From positions 1 through 5,402 of the forward strand of contig JBPBPY010000158.1 of NCBI GenBank assembly GCA_050954505.1: a stretch of DNA of 5,402 bases, in the 5' to 3' direction. This DNA comes from JAQGMO01 sp050954505 (GTDB taxonomy: Bacteria > Pseudomonadota > Gammaproteobacteria > Burkholderiales > Burkholderiaceae_D). The notes under the pieces are model-generated. The model had not been told where the DNA came from. It worked only from the letters and a program-made list of their open reading frames with translations, and ran no database searches. Each line of letters opens with the position of its first letter. Position 1 is the first letter of the stretch. The position numbers and the translations under genes were made by a program. This document shows, piece after piece, positions 1 through 5,402 of this stretch.

Positions 1-1071
1 GGAATCTGGTGGTTCATTTTTGCGCGCCACTACGAATCCACCGACGATGCCTATGTTTCCGGCAATGTGGTGCAGGTCACGCCCCAGGTCGGCGGCACCG
101 TGCTGGCCATCCATGCCGACGACACCGAACTGGTCAAGGCCGGCGCACCGCTGATCGACCTCGACCAGACCGACGCCAAGGTGGCACTCGACCAGGCCGA
201 ATCGCAGCTGGCGCAAACCGTGCGCGATGTGCGCATGCTGTACGTCAACAATGGCACGCTCACCGCCAACATCGGCTTGCGCACTGCCGACGTCACCAAG
301 GCCAGGAACGACCTGACGCGCCGCACCAGCCTGATCGGCACCGGTGCGGTGTCGAATGAAGATGTATCCCATGCCCGAAGCGCGCTGCAGGCTGCCGAGT
401 CGGCGCTGACTGCCGCACGCCAGCAGCTGGCGTCGAACCAGGTCATGACCGACCACACCACGATCGCCAACAATCCCAGCGTGCGGCGCGCCGCCACGCA
501 GGTCGAGTCGGCTTATCTGACGCTGTCGCGCGCCACCATGGTGGCGCCGATCAGCGGATATATTGCCAAGCGTTCGGTACAGGTGGGCCAGCGCGTTGCA
601 CCGGGTGCGCCGCTGCTGTCGATCGTTCCGCTCGACGCATTGTGGGTCGATGCCAACTTCAAGGAAGTCCAGGTAGCGCACATGCGTATCGGCCAGCCGG
701 TGGAGCTGCATTCCGACCTCTATGGCAGCGGCTCGACCTACCACGGCAAGGTGGTCGGCATGGCAGCCGGCACCGGCTCGGCGTTTGCCCTGCTGCCGGC
801 GCAGAACGCCAGCGGCAACTGGATCAAGGTGGTGCAGCGCATTCCGGTGCGCATTGCGCTCGATGCGCAGGAACTGTCCCAGCGTCCGCTGCGCGTCGGC
901 CTGTCGATGCAGGTCGAAGTCGACATTGCCCATGCCGAAGGCACTTCGCTGACCTCGAGTGCGCCGGCGCGCACCACGCCTGCTTATGAAACCAAGGTGT
1001 TCGACGATGCCGGCAAGAAGGTCACCGAGCGGATTGCCCGCATCATCGCTGCCAATGGCGGCAAGGCTTGA
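1..1071 (+). CDS. emrA: EmrA-like membrane fusion protein of a drug efflux pump (5' end missing)
   Basis: This is the periplasmic adaptor (HlyD/EmrA family) that links an inner-membrane DHA2 antiporter to a TolC-type outer-membrane channel to export hydrophobic drugs. The frame is open from base 1, so the gene starts upstream; 356 residues are visible against about 390 in E. coli EmrA, so about 30 N-terminal residues are missing. The GTG at 67 is an internal Val codon, not the start. In window codon numbering, residues 1-8 (GIWWFIFA) are the end of the N-terminal membrane anchor. YESTDDAYVSGN (11-22) is the family signature, followed by the first lipoyl half-motif (about 25-60). An Ala/Gln-rich coiled-coil hairpin spans about 62-172, and the second lipoyl half lies around 180-212. 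WVDANFKE (215-222) and the hallmark stretch GTGSAFALLPAQN (from 257) plus NWIKVVQR match EmrA closely from memory. It is probably co-transcribed with emrB 49 nt downstream; the promoter is outside the window. The family assignment is secure, the exported substrates are not. Confidence 0.93.
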   Translation, partial: GIWWFIFARHYESTDDAYVSGNVVQVTPQVGGTVLAIHADDTELVKAGAPLIDLDQTDAKVALDQAESQLAQTVRDVRMLYVNNGTLTANIGLRTADVTKARNDLTRRTSLIGTGAVSNEDVSHARSALQAAESALTAARQQLASNQVMTDHTTIANNPSVRRAATQVESAYLTLSRATMVAPISGYIAKRSVQVGQRVAPGAPLLSIVPLDALWVDANFKEVQVAHMRIGQPVELHSDLYGSGSTYHGKVVGMAAGTGSAFALLPAQNASGNWIKVVQRIPVRIALDAQELSQRPLRVGLSMQVEVDIAHAEGTSLTSSAPARTTPAYETKVFDDAGKKVTERIARIIAANGGKA

Positions 1072-1120
1072 TCATGATCCCCATTGCTGAACAGGCTGGC
1101 CGCTCTTCCCGGGAGCACAC

Positions 1121-2680
1121 ATGAGCGCGCCGGCCCAAGGCGCCGCCGCGCCGGTGCCACTGCAAGGCGCCTCCCTGGTGCTGGGCACGGTCGCGCTGTC
1201 GCTGGCCGTGTTCATGAACGTGCTCGACTCCTCGATTGCCAATGTGTCGATTCCCGCCATCTCGGGCGACCTGGGCGTGTCGCCTCAACAGGGTACCTGG
1301 GTGATTACCTCGTTTGCGGTCTCCAACGCCATTTCGGTTCCGCTGACAGGCTGGCTGACCACGCGGTTTGGCCAGGTGCGCCTGTTCGTCACATCGATCA
1401 TCCTGTTCGTGCTGGCCTCGTTCCTGTGCGGCGTGGCTCCCAGCATCGAGATATTGATTGCCGCGCGGGTGCTGCAGGGTGCGGTTGCCGGGCCGATGAT
1501 TCCGCTGTCGCAGTCGCTGCTGCTGGGCAGTTATCCACCGGCCAAGAGCGGCATGGCCCTGGCGTTCTGGGGCATGACGGTGCTGGTGGCACCGATTCTG
1601 GGGCCCTTGCTGGGCGGCTGGATTTCGGACAATTACACCTGGCCGTGGATTTTCTACATCAACATTCCAATCGGCTTGTTTGCCGCCTGGATGACCTGGA
1701 TCACCTATCACACCCGCGAATCGAAAACCGTCAAGCTGCCCATCGACATGGTCGGACTGGTGCTCCTGGTGGTATGGGTAGGCTGCCTGCAGGTAATGCT
1801 CGACAAAGGCAAGGAACTCGACTGGTTCAACAGCGGCACGATCGTCATCCTCGGTTGCGTCTCGCTGGTGGCCTTCATTTACTTCATCATCTGGGAGCTT
1901 GGCGACAAGCACCCGGTGGTCGATCTGTCGCTGTTTGCCGGGCGTAATTTCTCCGGCGGCGTGATCGCCATTTCCGTGGCCTATGGACTGGTGTTCGGCA
2001 GCCTGGTGATCCTGCCGCTGTGGCTGCAGACCCAGCTCAGCTATACCGCCACCCAGGCCGGCATGGTCATGGCGCCGGTCGGCATTCTTGCGGTGTTTCT
2101 GACGCCCTTCGTCGGCAAGCTGCTGGCCAAGATCGATGCACGTTTCCTGGCCACCGGCGCCTTCCTGATCTTTGCCATGATCTTCCAGATGCGCAGCAAG
2201 TTCACGCCGGAAGTCGACTATGCAACGCTGATGCTGCCGACGGTGATCCAGGGCGCTGCCATGGCGATGTTCTTCATTCCACTGACCTCGATCATCCTCT
2301 CCGGGCTGCAGCCGTCGCGCATTCCGGCCGCAGCAGGCCTGTCGAACTTCGTGCGCATCATGTTTGGCGGCATGGGCACCTCGATCATCTCCACGCTGTG
2401 GGACAACCGCAGTACCTTGCACCACGCACGGCTGGCCGAACACAGCGGCAGCATGAATCCGGCCTTTACCCAGGCAATGAATGGCTTGATGGCGCAAGGC
2501 CTGAGCGAACCGGCAGCACTGGCGGTGCTGGAGCGCAACCTGACGATCGAAGCGAGCACTCTGGGGGCGACCGATATCTTCCACCTCTCGGCGATCCTGT
2601 TCATCGTGCTCATCGCTCTGGTATGGATTACCAAACGGGCTCGCGCTGCCGGTGGCGCCGCAGCGTCGGGCGCCCACTAG
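1121..2680 (+). CDS. emrB: EmrB-like DHA2 family multidrug/H+ antiporter (MFS, 14 TM)
   Basis: This is the inner-membrane pump partner of the preceding emrA-like adaptor; it expels drugs using the proton gradient. It has 519 residues, against about 512 for E. coli EmrB, so it looks complete. ATG 1121 is supported by GGGAG at 1111-1115, 5 nt upstream, and the start lies 49 nt after the emrA stop. Family motifs are in order: LDSSIANVSIP in TM1 (35-45, with Asp36), QGTWVITSF (57-65), motif A GWLTTRFGQVRLF (77-89), the TM4 arginine in RVLQG (116-120), GPMIPLSQSLLL (124-135), and motif C APILGPLLGGWISD (157-170). Later stretches such as LDKGKELDWF, VDLSLF and YTATQAG also match EmrB from memory, as does the Gly/Ala-rich C-terminus ending in GAH. 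Many hydrophobic segments consistent with 14 helices are visible. No frameshift or missing key residue was seen. Substrate range cannot be read from the sequence; fatty acids, uncouplers or antibiotics are possible by analogy with E. coli EmrAB. Confidence 0.95.
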   Translation: MSAPAQGAAAPVPLQGASLVLGTVALSLAVFMNVLDSSIANVSIPAISGDLGVSPQQGTWVITSFAVSNAISVPLTGWLTTRFGQVRLFVTSIILFVLASFLCGVAPSIEILIAARVLQGAVAGPMIPLSQSLLLGSYPPAKSGMALAFWGMTVLVAPILGPLLGGWISDNYTWPWIFYINIPIGLFAAWMTWITYHTRESKTVKLPIDMVGLVLLVVWVGCLQVMLDKGKELDWFNSGTIVILGCVSLVAFIYFIIWELGDKHPVVDLSLFAGRNFSGGVIAISVAYGLVFGSLVILPLWLQTQLSYTATQAGMVMAPVGILAVFLTPFVGKLLAKIDARFLATGAFLIFAMIFQMRSKFTPEVDYATLMLPTVIQGAAMAMFFIPLTSIILSGLQPSRIPAAAGLSNFVRIMFGGMGTSIISTLWDNRSTLHHARLAEHSGSMNPAFTQAMNGLMAQGLSEPAALAVLERNLTIEASTLGATDIFHLSAILFIVLIALVWITKRARAAGGAAASGAH

Positions 2681-2704
2681 GCGCCAACCTGGGAGGGAAT
2701 GGGG

Positions 2705-2751
2705 AAAAGCCGGTACGGCGCCACAGCCGAACATTGGCTGGCGCCGTGCCG
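2705..2751 (-). terminator. Bulged GC-rich hairpin with a short T tract between convergent genes
   Basis: Bases 2711-2722 pair with 2740-2751 over 12 bp (one G-T). After a 2-nt bulge (AC, 2723-2724), AGCC (2725-2728) pairs with GGCT (2736-2739) around a 7-nt loop. On the minus strand the stem is followed after two bases by TTTT (2708-2705), which fits an intrinsic terminator for the chaperone-like gene ending at 2807, about 56 nt upstream in that direction. On the plus strand, 30 nt after the emrB stop, the same stem has no T tract, so emrB termination there would be weaker or depend on Rho. The stem is seen directly; its function is inferred. Confidence 0.55.
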
Positions 2752-2806
2752 TGGACTGGGCGTCACTGCGCAACGGGTGCGCTGAAGCCGGCGCGCTTGC
2801 CCTGTC

Positions 2807-3271
2807 TCAGGCGCGCAGATGCATATTGTCGGAATCGATCTGTGCCTGCCCCTGTGGCGCCCCTTCAGCGGCCACGTAATTGCGCCACACCGAGGCCACC
2901 TTGACCAACTCGAGCAGGACGCGGCGCAATTCGGTGTCATAGAGCGGGTCCGAGTAAAGCTCCAGAAACAGCACCACTTCACCAAGCTTGCCGGCCAGCG
3001 CAGTCTTCAGGCCACCGGTTTCCTTCCACAGCAGATTGTAGGAAAGCAGTGCCTGATACACCGCCAGCCGGGCATCCTCAGCCGGGCGACCGAGGGTCGC
3101 CGACAGCACCAGTCGGGGTGGGTTGTCCGCCCAGTCGATGACGATGACCGACTCATCGGCAAACTGCAGCGCCCAGCTGCTCTCTTCGCTCTGGATGATG
3201 GCGTCGATCTCTGGCGTGCTGGGTCCCAGCGTTTGCATGATCAACTGCACCGACTGGAGATGGTTCGACAT
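2807..3271 (-). CDS. CesT/Tir-type secretion chaperone-like protein
   Basis: This is a small soluble acidic protein of 154 residues that fits the CesT/Tir family of class I type III secretion chaperones, which dimerise and hold effectors unfolded for export. Visible features in family order are an N-terminal helix (about 3-16), a strand pair around WALQFADESVIVIDW (33-47), the strand PRLVLSATLG (52-61), and a helix with the typical ALLSYNLLWKETGGL pattern (74-88). The central strand GEVVLFLEL (97-105) follows, then a long C-terminal helix (about 111-135, ELRRVLLELVKVASVWRNYV) and a polar tail. ATG 3271 is chosen over the GTG at 3289 because GAGG lies 6 nt before it. The gene stands alone: no secretion apparatus or effector gene is adjacent, and the neighbours are a drug pump and a peptidase. 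It could serve an effector encoded elsewhere or be a domesticated relative. The family call rests on pattern recognition, without a profile search. Confidence 0.7.
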   Translation of the reverse strand: MSNHLQSVQLIMQTLGPSTPEIDAIIQSEESSWALQFADESVIVIDWADNPPRLVLSATLGRPAEDARLAVYQALLSYNLLWKETGGLKTALAGKLGEVVLFLELYSDPLYDTELRRVLLELVKVASVWRNYVAAEGAPQGQAQIDSDNMHLRA

Positions 3272-3277
3272 GAATGA

Positions 3278-3281
3278 CCTC
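3278..3281 (-). promoter_or_regulatory. Shine-Dalgarno site of the chaperone-like gene
   Basis: On the minus strand GAGG precedes ATG 3271 with a 6-nt gap. The upstream in-frame GTG at 3289 would lie before this site. The site therefore decides in favour of the 154-residue product. Confidence 0.65.
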
Positions 3282-3400
3282 GGAAACACGACCGCATGAA
3301 TGGGGCCTCGGGATTGCTACGGCCGAGCCTGGAAACACTGGCCTGGCTGTTGGCCGGGTTGAAAACGACACGCAGACAACCGTGCAGTACAGCGCCAATC

Positions 3401-3460
3401 ATCACAAGCAGGCACAAGTCGGCACAAGCGAGCACGAGCGAGCACGAGCGATCACAAGCA
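3401..3460. repeat. Six tandem 10-bp repeats with CACAAG/CACGAG core
   Basis: Six consecutive decamers run without a gap: ATCACAAGCA, GGCACAAGTC, GGCACAAGCG, AGCACGAGCG, AGCACGAGCG, ATCACAAGCA. Two adjacent copies are identical, and all keep CAC-R-AG at the same place in the unit. The array lies in the gene-free stretch 130 bp upstream of the chaperone-like gene on the minus strand, where the core reads CTTGTG. The period is close to one DNA turn, so the cores would lie on roughly one face of the helix. The periodicity is plain in the sequence; a protein-binding role is a guess. Confidence 0.8.
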
Positions 3461-3508
3461 ATTGCAGCGGCTTGCCCGCATGCGACCTGGCTCGACAGGA
3501 CCCAACCG

Positions 3509-3548
3509 TGCACAATCTGGCACAACTGCGTACCACTGGGCACAACGA
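3509..3548. repeat. Second cluster of 10-bp spaced GCACAA motifs
   Basis: Four decamers follow one another: TGCACAATCT, GGCACAACTG, CGTACCACTG, GGCACAACGA. Three carry GCACAA at exactly 10- and 20-bp spacing (3510, 3520, 3540), and the third unit is degenerate. The core and period match the array at 3401-3460, which is separated by 48 bp of unrelated sequence. The two arrays probably share an origin or a binding factor. Confidence 0.6.
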
Positions 3549-3615
3549 AGCGAAAGTTACGATCGGTCAACGCAAGATGTAAGTAACGGAGCGAATTCCT
3601 TTGTTCCGTCGCAGC

Positions 3616-3627
3616 GTAAATATTTAC
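3616..3627. other. Perfect 12-bp AT-rich palindrome
   Basis: GTAAATATTTAC is a perfect palindrome in the intergenic stretch, 22 bp beyond the pip stop codon. It is unusually AT-rich for its surroundings and could be an operator for a dimeric regulator. No promoter elements could be placed around it. Confidence 0.35.
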
Positions 3628-3635
3628 CGTCCGGC

Positions 3636-3654
3636 TTTTGAACAGCGTTCAAAA
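3636..3654. repeat. Inverted repeat overlapping the pip stop codon
   Basis: TTTTGAAC (3636-3643) and GTTCAAAA (3647-3654) form a perfect 8-bp inverted repeat with a 3-nt spacer. The right arm contains the pip stop codon (3649-3651). The stem is AT-rich at its base and is not followed by a T run on either strand, so it is not a textbook terminator. It may protect the pip mRNA 3' end or be a binding site. Confidence 0.5.
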
Positions 3655-4620
3655 ACGCGCATGCCGGCGAAATGCTTCGGTGGCTTCGACGAGCGCTGCG
3701 GTGGTGTGGGTCTCGAAGGCCGAGTGGCCCGATCTGTCGACCATGAGCAGGCGTGAACCCGGCCAGGACTGATGCAGAAGATACGCTGCGGCTGGTGGGC
3801 AGATGATGTCGTAACGACCTTGCACGATGAGTGCCGGCTTGCCGTGCAATCGGTGGAGGTCCTTGATCAATTGCCCCTCCCTCAAGAAACCGCGGTGCTG
3901 GAAATAGTGCGCCTCCAGCCTGCCTATGCCCAGGCTGGCAACATCGTCTTCCTCATCAATCCAGGCGCGCGGCTCCAGATAGGCACAGCTTGACTCATAG
4001 CGGTTCCAGGCACGCGCGGCCGGCAGGTACACGGCGGGATCGGCGCAAAACAGCCGGCGGCAGTACGCTGCCAGCAGGTCGGCCTGTTCTGGAACTGGAA
4101 TTTGGGCGACAAAGTCGGCATGGGCTTGCGGAAAAAACCAGCGCATGCCGTGCATGAACCAATCGATTTCGGCCTGCGTGCAGAGGAAAATGCCACGCAG
4201 GATGAAGCCCAGGCAAGCCTGTGGCCAGGCCTGTCCATAGGCCAGCGCCAGCGTGGCGCCCCAGGAACCGCCGAAGACCAGCCAGCGCTCGATGCCCAGG
4301 TGCGTGCGCAGCCGTTCAATGTCGGCAAGCAGATGCGCCGTGGTGTTGTCACGCCACTCTCCCAGCGGCGTCGACTTTCCCGCACCGCGCTGATCGAACA
4401 GGATGATGCGGTAAAACGCCGGATTGAAAAAACGCCGTTGCGATGGCGACGAGCCGCCGCCGGGGCCGCCGTGCAAAAACAATACCGGCAGCCCTTGTGG
4501 ATTACCCGATTCCTCCCAATACAGGGTATGGCAGTCGTCCACCGGCATCATGCCGGTGCGTCCCGGTTCGATGGGTGGAAACAACACTGGCGTGGTACCG
4601 GCATCAAAAATGTTGGTCAT
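3649..4620 (-). CDS. pip: Proline iminopeptidase (prolyl aminopeptidase, family S33)
   Basis: This is a cytoplasmic alpha/beta-hydrolase that removes N-terminal proline from peptides (EC 3.4.11.5), used in peptide turnover. The product has 323 residues, close to the usual 310-320. HGGPGGG (50-56) supplies the oxyanion hole, and FDQRGAGKSTP (75-85) is typical of the family. The nucleophile is Ser119 in GGSWGAT; the acid is Asp271 in GRYDIICPP and the base is His299 in SGHSA. RGIFL (142-146) and the cap-domain WNRYES (205-210, with Glu209, where the family usually has WxxWE) also fit. ATG 4620 is preferred; an in-frame TTG at 4626 would add two residues. Neither has a clear Shine-Dalgarno site. 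The gene is divergent from the lipoprotein gene and has 377 bp between its end and the start of the chaperone-like gene on the same strand, so it is probably transcribed alone. No disrupted residues were seen. Confidence 0.93.
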   Translation of the reverse strand: MTNIFDAGTTPVLFPPIEPGRTGMMPVDDCHTLYWEESGNPQGLPVLFLHGGPGGGSSPSQRRFFNPAFYRIILFDQRGAGKSTPLGEWRDNTTAHLLADIERLRTHLGIERWLVFGGSWGATLALAYGQAWPQACLGFILRGIFLCTQAEIDWFMHGMRWFFPQAHADFVAQIPVPEQADLLAAYCRRLFCADPAVYLPAARAWNRYESSCAYLEPRAWIDEEDDVASLGIGRLEAHYFQHRGFLREGQLIKDLHRLHGKPALIVQGRYDIICPPAAAYLLHQSWPGSRLLMVDRSGHSAFETHTTAALVEATEAFRRHARF

Positions 4621-4627
4621 CGTCAAT

Positions 4628-4633
4628 ATTCTA
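4628..4633 (-). promoter_or_regulatory. Possible -10 element of pip (TAGAAT)
   Basis: On the minus strand TAGAAT (one mismatch from TATAAT) ends 7 nt before ATG 4620. No good -35 hexamer lies 15-19 bp upstream. If real, transcription would begin at or beside the start codon, which would fit the missing Shine-Dalgarno site. This is a weak call. Confidence 0.2.
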
Positions 4634-4870
4634 CGCCACGAACACTGCTAAGCTCTGTTGGCCATCAAACCGGCAAGCGTGTGCGGTGCGACCAGCGCAA
4701 GTTTGTCGGTGATGGCGCGAGCGCTGCATGCACTGCCTGGCTGATTCCTGTTCAGCAGCAGGTCAGCTTCATGGTCGGATCCCGGGCTGCTTTTTATGTT
4801 GGCAGGCTGTTAGTGCGTTGATTCCCGGTTCGGTGGTTGCTGGTTATTTGGCGATTGTCGGATAGGTGGT

Positions 4871-4926
4871 TGTTTGTTGTTCGTTGTTCGTTGTTCGTTG
4901 TTTATTGTTTATTGTCTGTTGCTTGT
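4871..4926. repeat. Heptanucleotide tandem repeat tract (8 units)
   Basis: Eight consecutive 7-mers run without a gap: TGTTTGT, then TGTTCGT three times, TGTTTAT twice, TGTCTGT and TGCTTGT. The perfect triplet of units covers 4878-4898. The variants cluster as neighbours, as expected if units were duplicated in successive slippage events. Over 4861-4926, 57 of 66 bases are G or T on the plus strand. TTG at 7-bp spacing recurs further on at 4938, 4945, 4952 and 4959, shifted in phase. The tract lies 175 bp upstream of the lipoprotein start and about 250 bp upstream of pip. Confidence 0.88.
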
Positions 4927-5101
4927 TTCACCGTTCCTTGCCCGTTGCTTCTTGATTATTGATGTGATGGTTTGTTGATTGTCTTGTTTTGCTGTCCGGT
5001 TCGTGGTCCGTCGTACAGCCGGCGCGGTGGCTTTGGTCATTGCTCCCCGTCGTTGCCAGTGCCATCAACCGTCCTACTGATTGCCCCACACTGGAAACCG
5101 C

Positions 5102-5402
5102 ATGCGCATCAAGTACACCCACGAGTACAACTCATTGCCAGGGCGCCTGCTGCGCTGGCTGGCCGCCGGCTTGTTGCTGAGCCTGGCGGCTGGTTGCGCC
5201 AGCCTGCCCGACGTACGCGACCTGAGCCAGACACTGGAGCCGGCAGACCAGGCCACGATCACCACAGCCAGCGGCGGCGCGCTGTCGCAACAGAAGGCGC
5301 AATCGCTGCTGGCGCGCAAATTGAAGAATTCCAAGGTCGACCTGACTGCGCTGGCGGCGCTGGAAGAAGCCGCCACCGGCAGTCCCCTGATTGCCGGCAA
5401 CC
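5102..5402 (+). CDS. Lipoprotein, probable phospholipase D/cardiolipin synthase-like protein (3' end missing)
   Basis: One hundred codons are visible and the frame is open to the window edge. ATG 5102 has a modest GGAAA at 5093-5097, 4 nt upstream. The N-terminus is a lipoprotein signal: a polar, basic n-region (MRIKYTHEYNSLPGRLLRW), a hydrophobic core (20-30) and a lipobox LAAGC with Cys32 as the lipidated residue. Ala rather than the usual Leu sits at -3, with Leu at -4. Ala33-Ser34 after the Cys would not signal inner-membrane retention by the E. coli +2 rule, so outer-membrane anchoring is likely. After a linker, ALSQQKAQSLLARKL (60-74) and ALEEAATGSPLIAGN (86-100) resemble the segment that precedes the first catalytic domain in betaproteobacterial PLD-family lipoproteins annotated as cardiolipin synthase-like. 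The HKD catalytic motifs would lie beyond the window, so the enzyme call rests on this leader region alone. The lipoprotein call is firm, the family call moderate. Confidence 0.75.
   Translation, partial: MRIKYTHEYNSLPGRLLRWLAAGLLLSLAAGCASLPDVRDLSQTLEPADQATITTASGGALSQQKAQSLLARKLKNSKVDLTALAALEEAATGSPLIAGN

Larger units (their letters stand above)
4621..5101. other. Divergent intergenic region, no gene recognised
   Basis: This 481-bp stretch separates pip (leftward) from the lipoprotein gene (rightward). Short open frames exist on both strands, but none has family resemblance or a convincing start site. The left part (to about 4820) has ordinary GC-rich composition. The part from about 4830 to 5000 is markedly G/T-rich on the plus strand and contains the heptanucleotide repeat described separately. 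No -35/-10 pair for the rightward gene could be placed with confidence. Confidence 0.7.

Noticed and set aside
67..69. GTG as a start codon for the emrA-like gene
   Set aside because: The conserved EmrA signature YESTDDAYVSGN and part of the membrane anchor lie in frame before it, so it is an internal Val codon.
1043..2773. A 576-codon open frame antisense to emrB
   Set aside because: It is rich in His, Gln, Arg, Asp and Gly with no recognisable domain, as expected for the complement of a GC-rich membrane-protein gene. The emrB frame on the other strand is clearly the real one.
3272..3560. Hrp/PIP-box type promoter upstream of the chaperone-like gene
   Set aside because: TTCG motifs occur but not at the 15-16 bp spacing of known boxes, and no HrpL-type -35/-12 pair was found.
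3274..3586. Two overlapping plus-strand frames across the 10-bp repeats
   Set aside because: No plausible ribosome site or protein pattern; the 10-bp repeat is not a multiple of three, so the frames give different residues in each unit.
4754..4795. AGCAGC ... GCTGCT followed by TTTT, resembling a plus-strand terminator
   Set aside because: The stem is only 6 bp with a 26-nt loop, and no plus-strand gene ends upstream for it to serve.
4102..4821. A 239-codon plus-strand frame antisense to pip and running past its start
   Set aside because: No family resemblance, and most of it is the complement of the pip coding sequence with its conserved catalytic motifs.
4928..5122. A 64-codon minus-strand frame in the intergenic region
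   Set aside because: Polar, low-complexity product overlapping the 5' end of the lipoprotein gene, with no recognised relative.

Overview
The window looks like chromosomal DNA of a high-GC betaproteobacterium (Burkholderiales, possibly Oxalobacteraceae-like). This is inferred from GC-rich third codon positions, an EmrAB-type pump, a proline iminopeptidase and a lipoprotein whose N-terminus resembles betaproteobacterial phospholipase D/cardiolipin synthase-like proteins. No mobile element, tRNA, rRNA or CRISPR array was seen. The species assignment is inference only.

Layout: (1) Positions 1-2680 (+) carry the 3' part of a membrane-fusion protein gene (emrA-like, cut by the left edge) and, after 49 nt, a complete DHA2-family 14-TM drug/H+ antiporter gene (emrB-like). 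Together they encode the periplasmic adaptor and inner-membrane pump of a tripartite drug-efflux system. The outer-membrane TolC-type partner is not in the window. (2) A convergent intergenic region (2681-2806) holds a strong bulged hairpin. Read on the minus strand it is followed by TTTT, so it probably terminates the next gene. (3) Positions 2807-3271 (-) encode a small acidic protein that fits the CesT/Tir type III secretion chaperone fold. No secretion gene or effector lies beside it. (4) A 377-bp gene-free stretch (3272-3648) holds two clusters of 10-bp direct repeats with a CACAA core, a 12-bp palindrome and an inverted repeat that overlaps the next stop codon. (5) Positions 3649-4620 (-) encode a complete proline iminopeptidase (pip, family S33) with an intact catalytic triad. 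(6) A 481-bp divergent intergenic region (4621-5101) holds a striking G/T-rich heptanucleotide repeat tract. (7) Positions 5102-5402 (+) are the 5' part of a lipoprotein gene, probably a phospholipase D-family/cardiolipin synthase-like protein, cut by the right edge.

The coding content is ordinary housekeeping or accessory material. The less ordinary signals are the two periodic DNA tracts (7 bp and 10 bp) in the intergenic regions and the isolated secretion-chaperone-like gene. I found no convincing undescribed multi-gene system.
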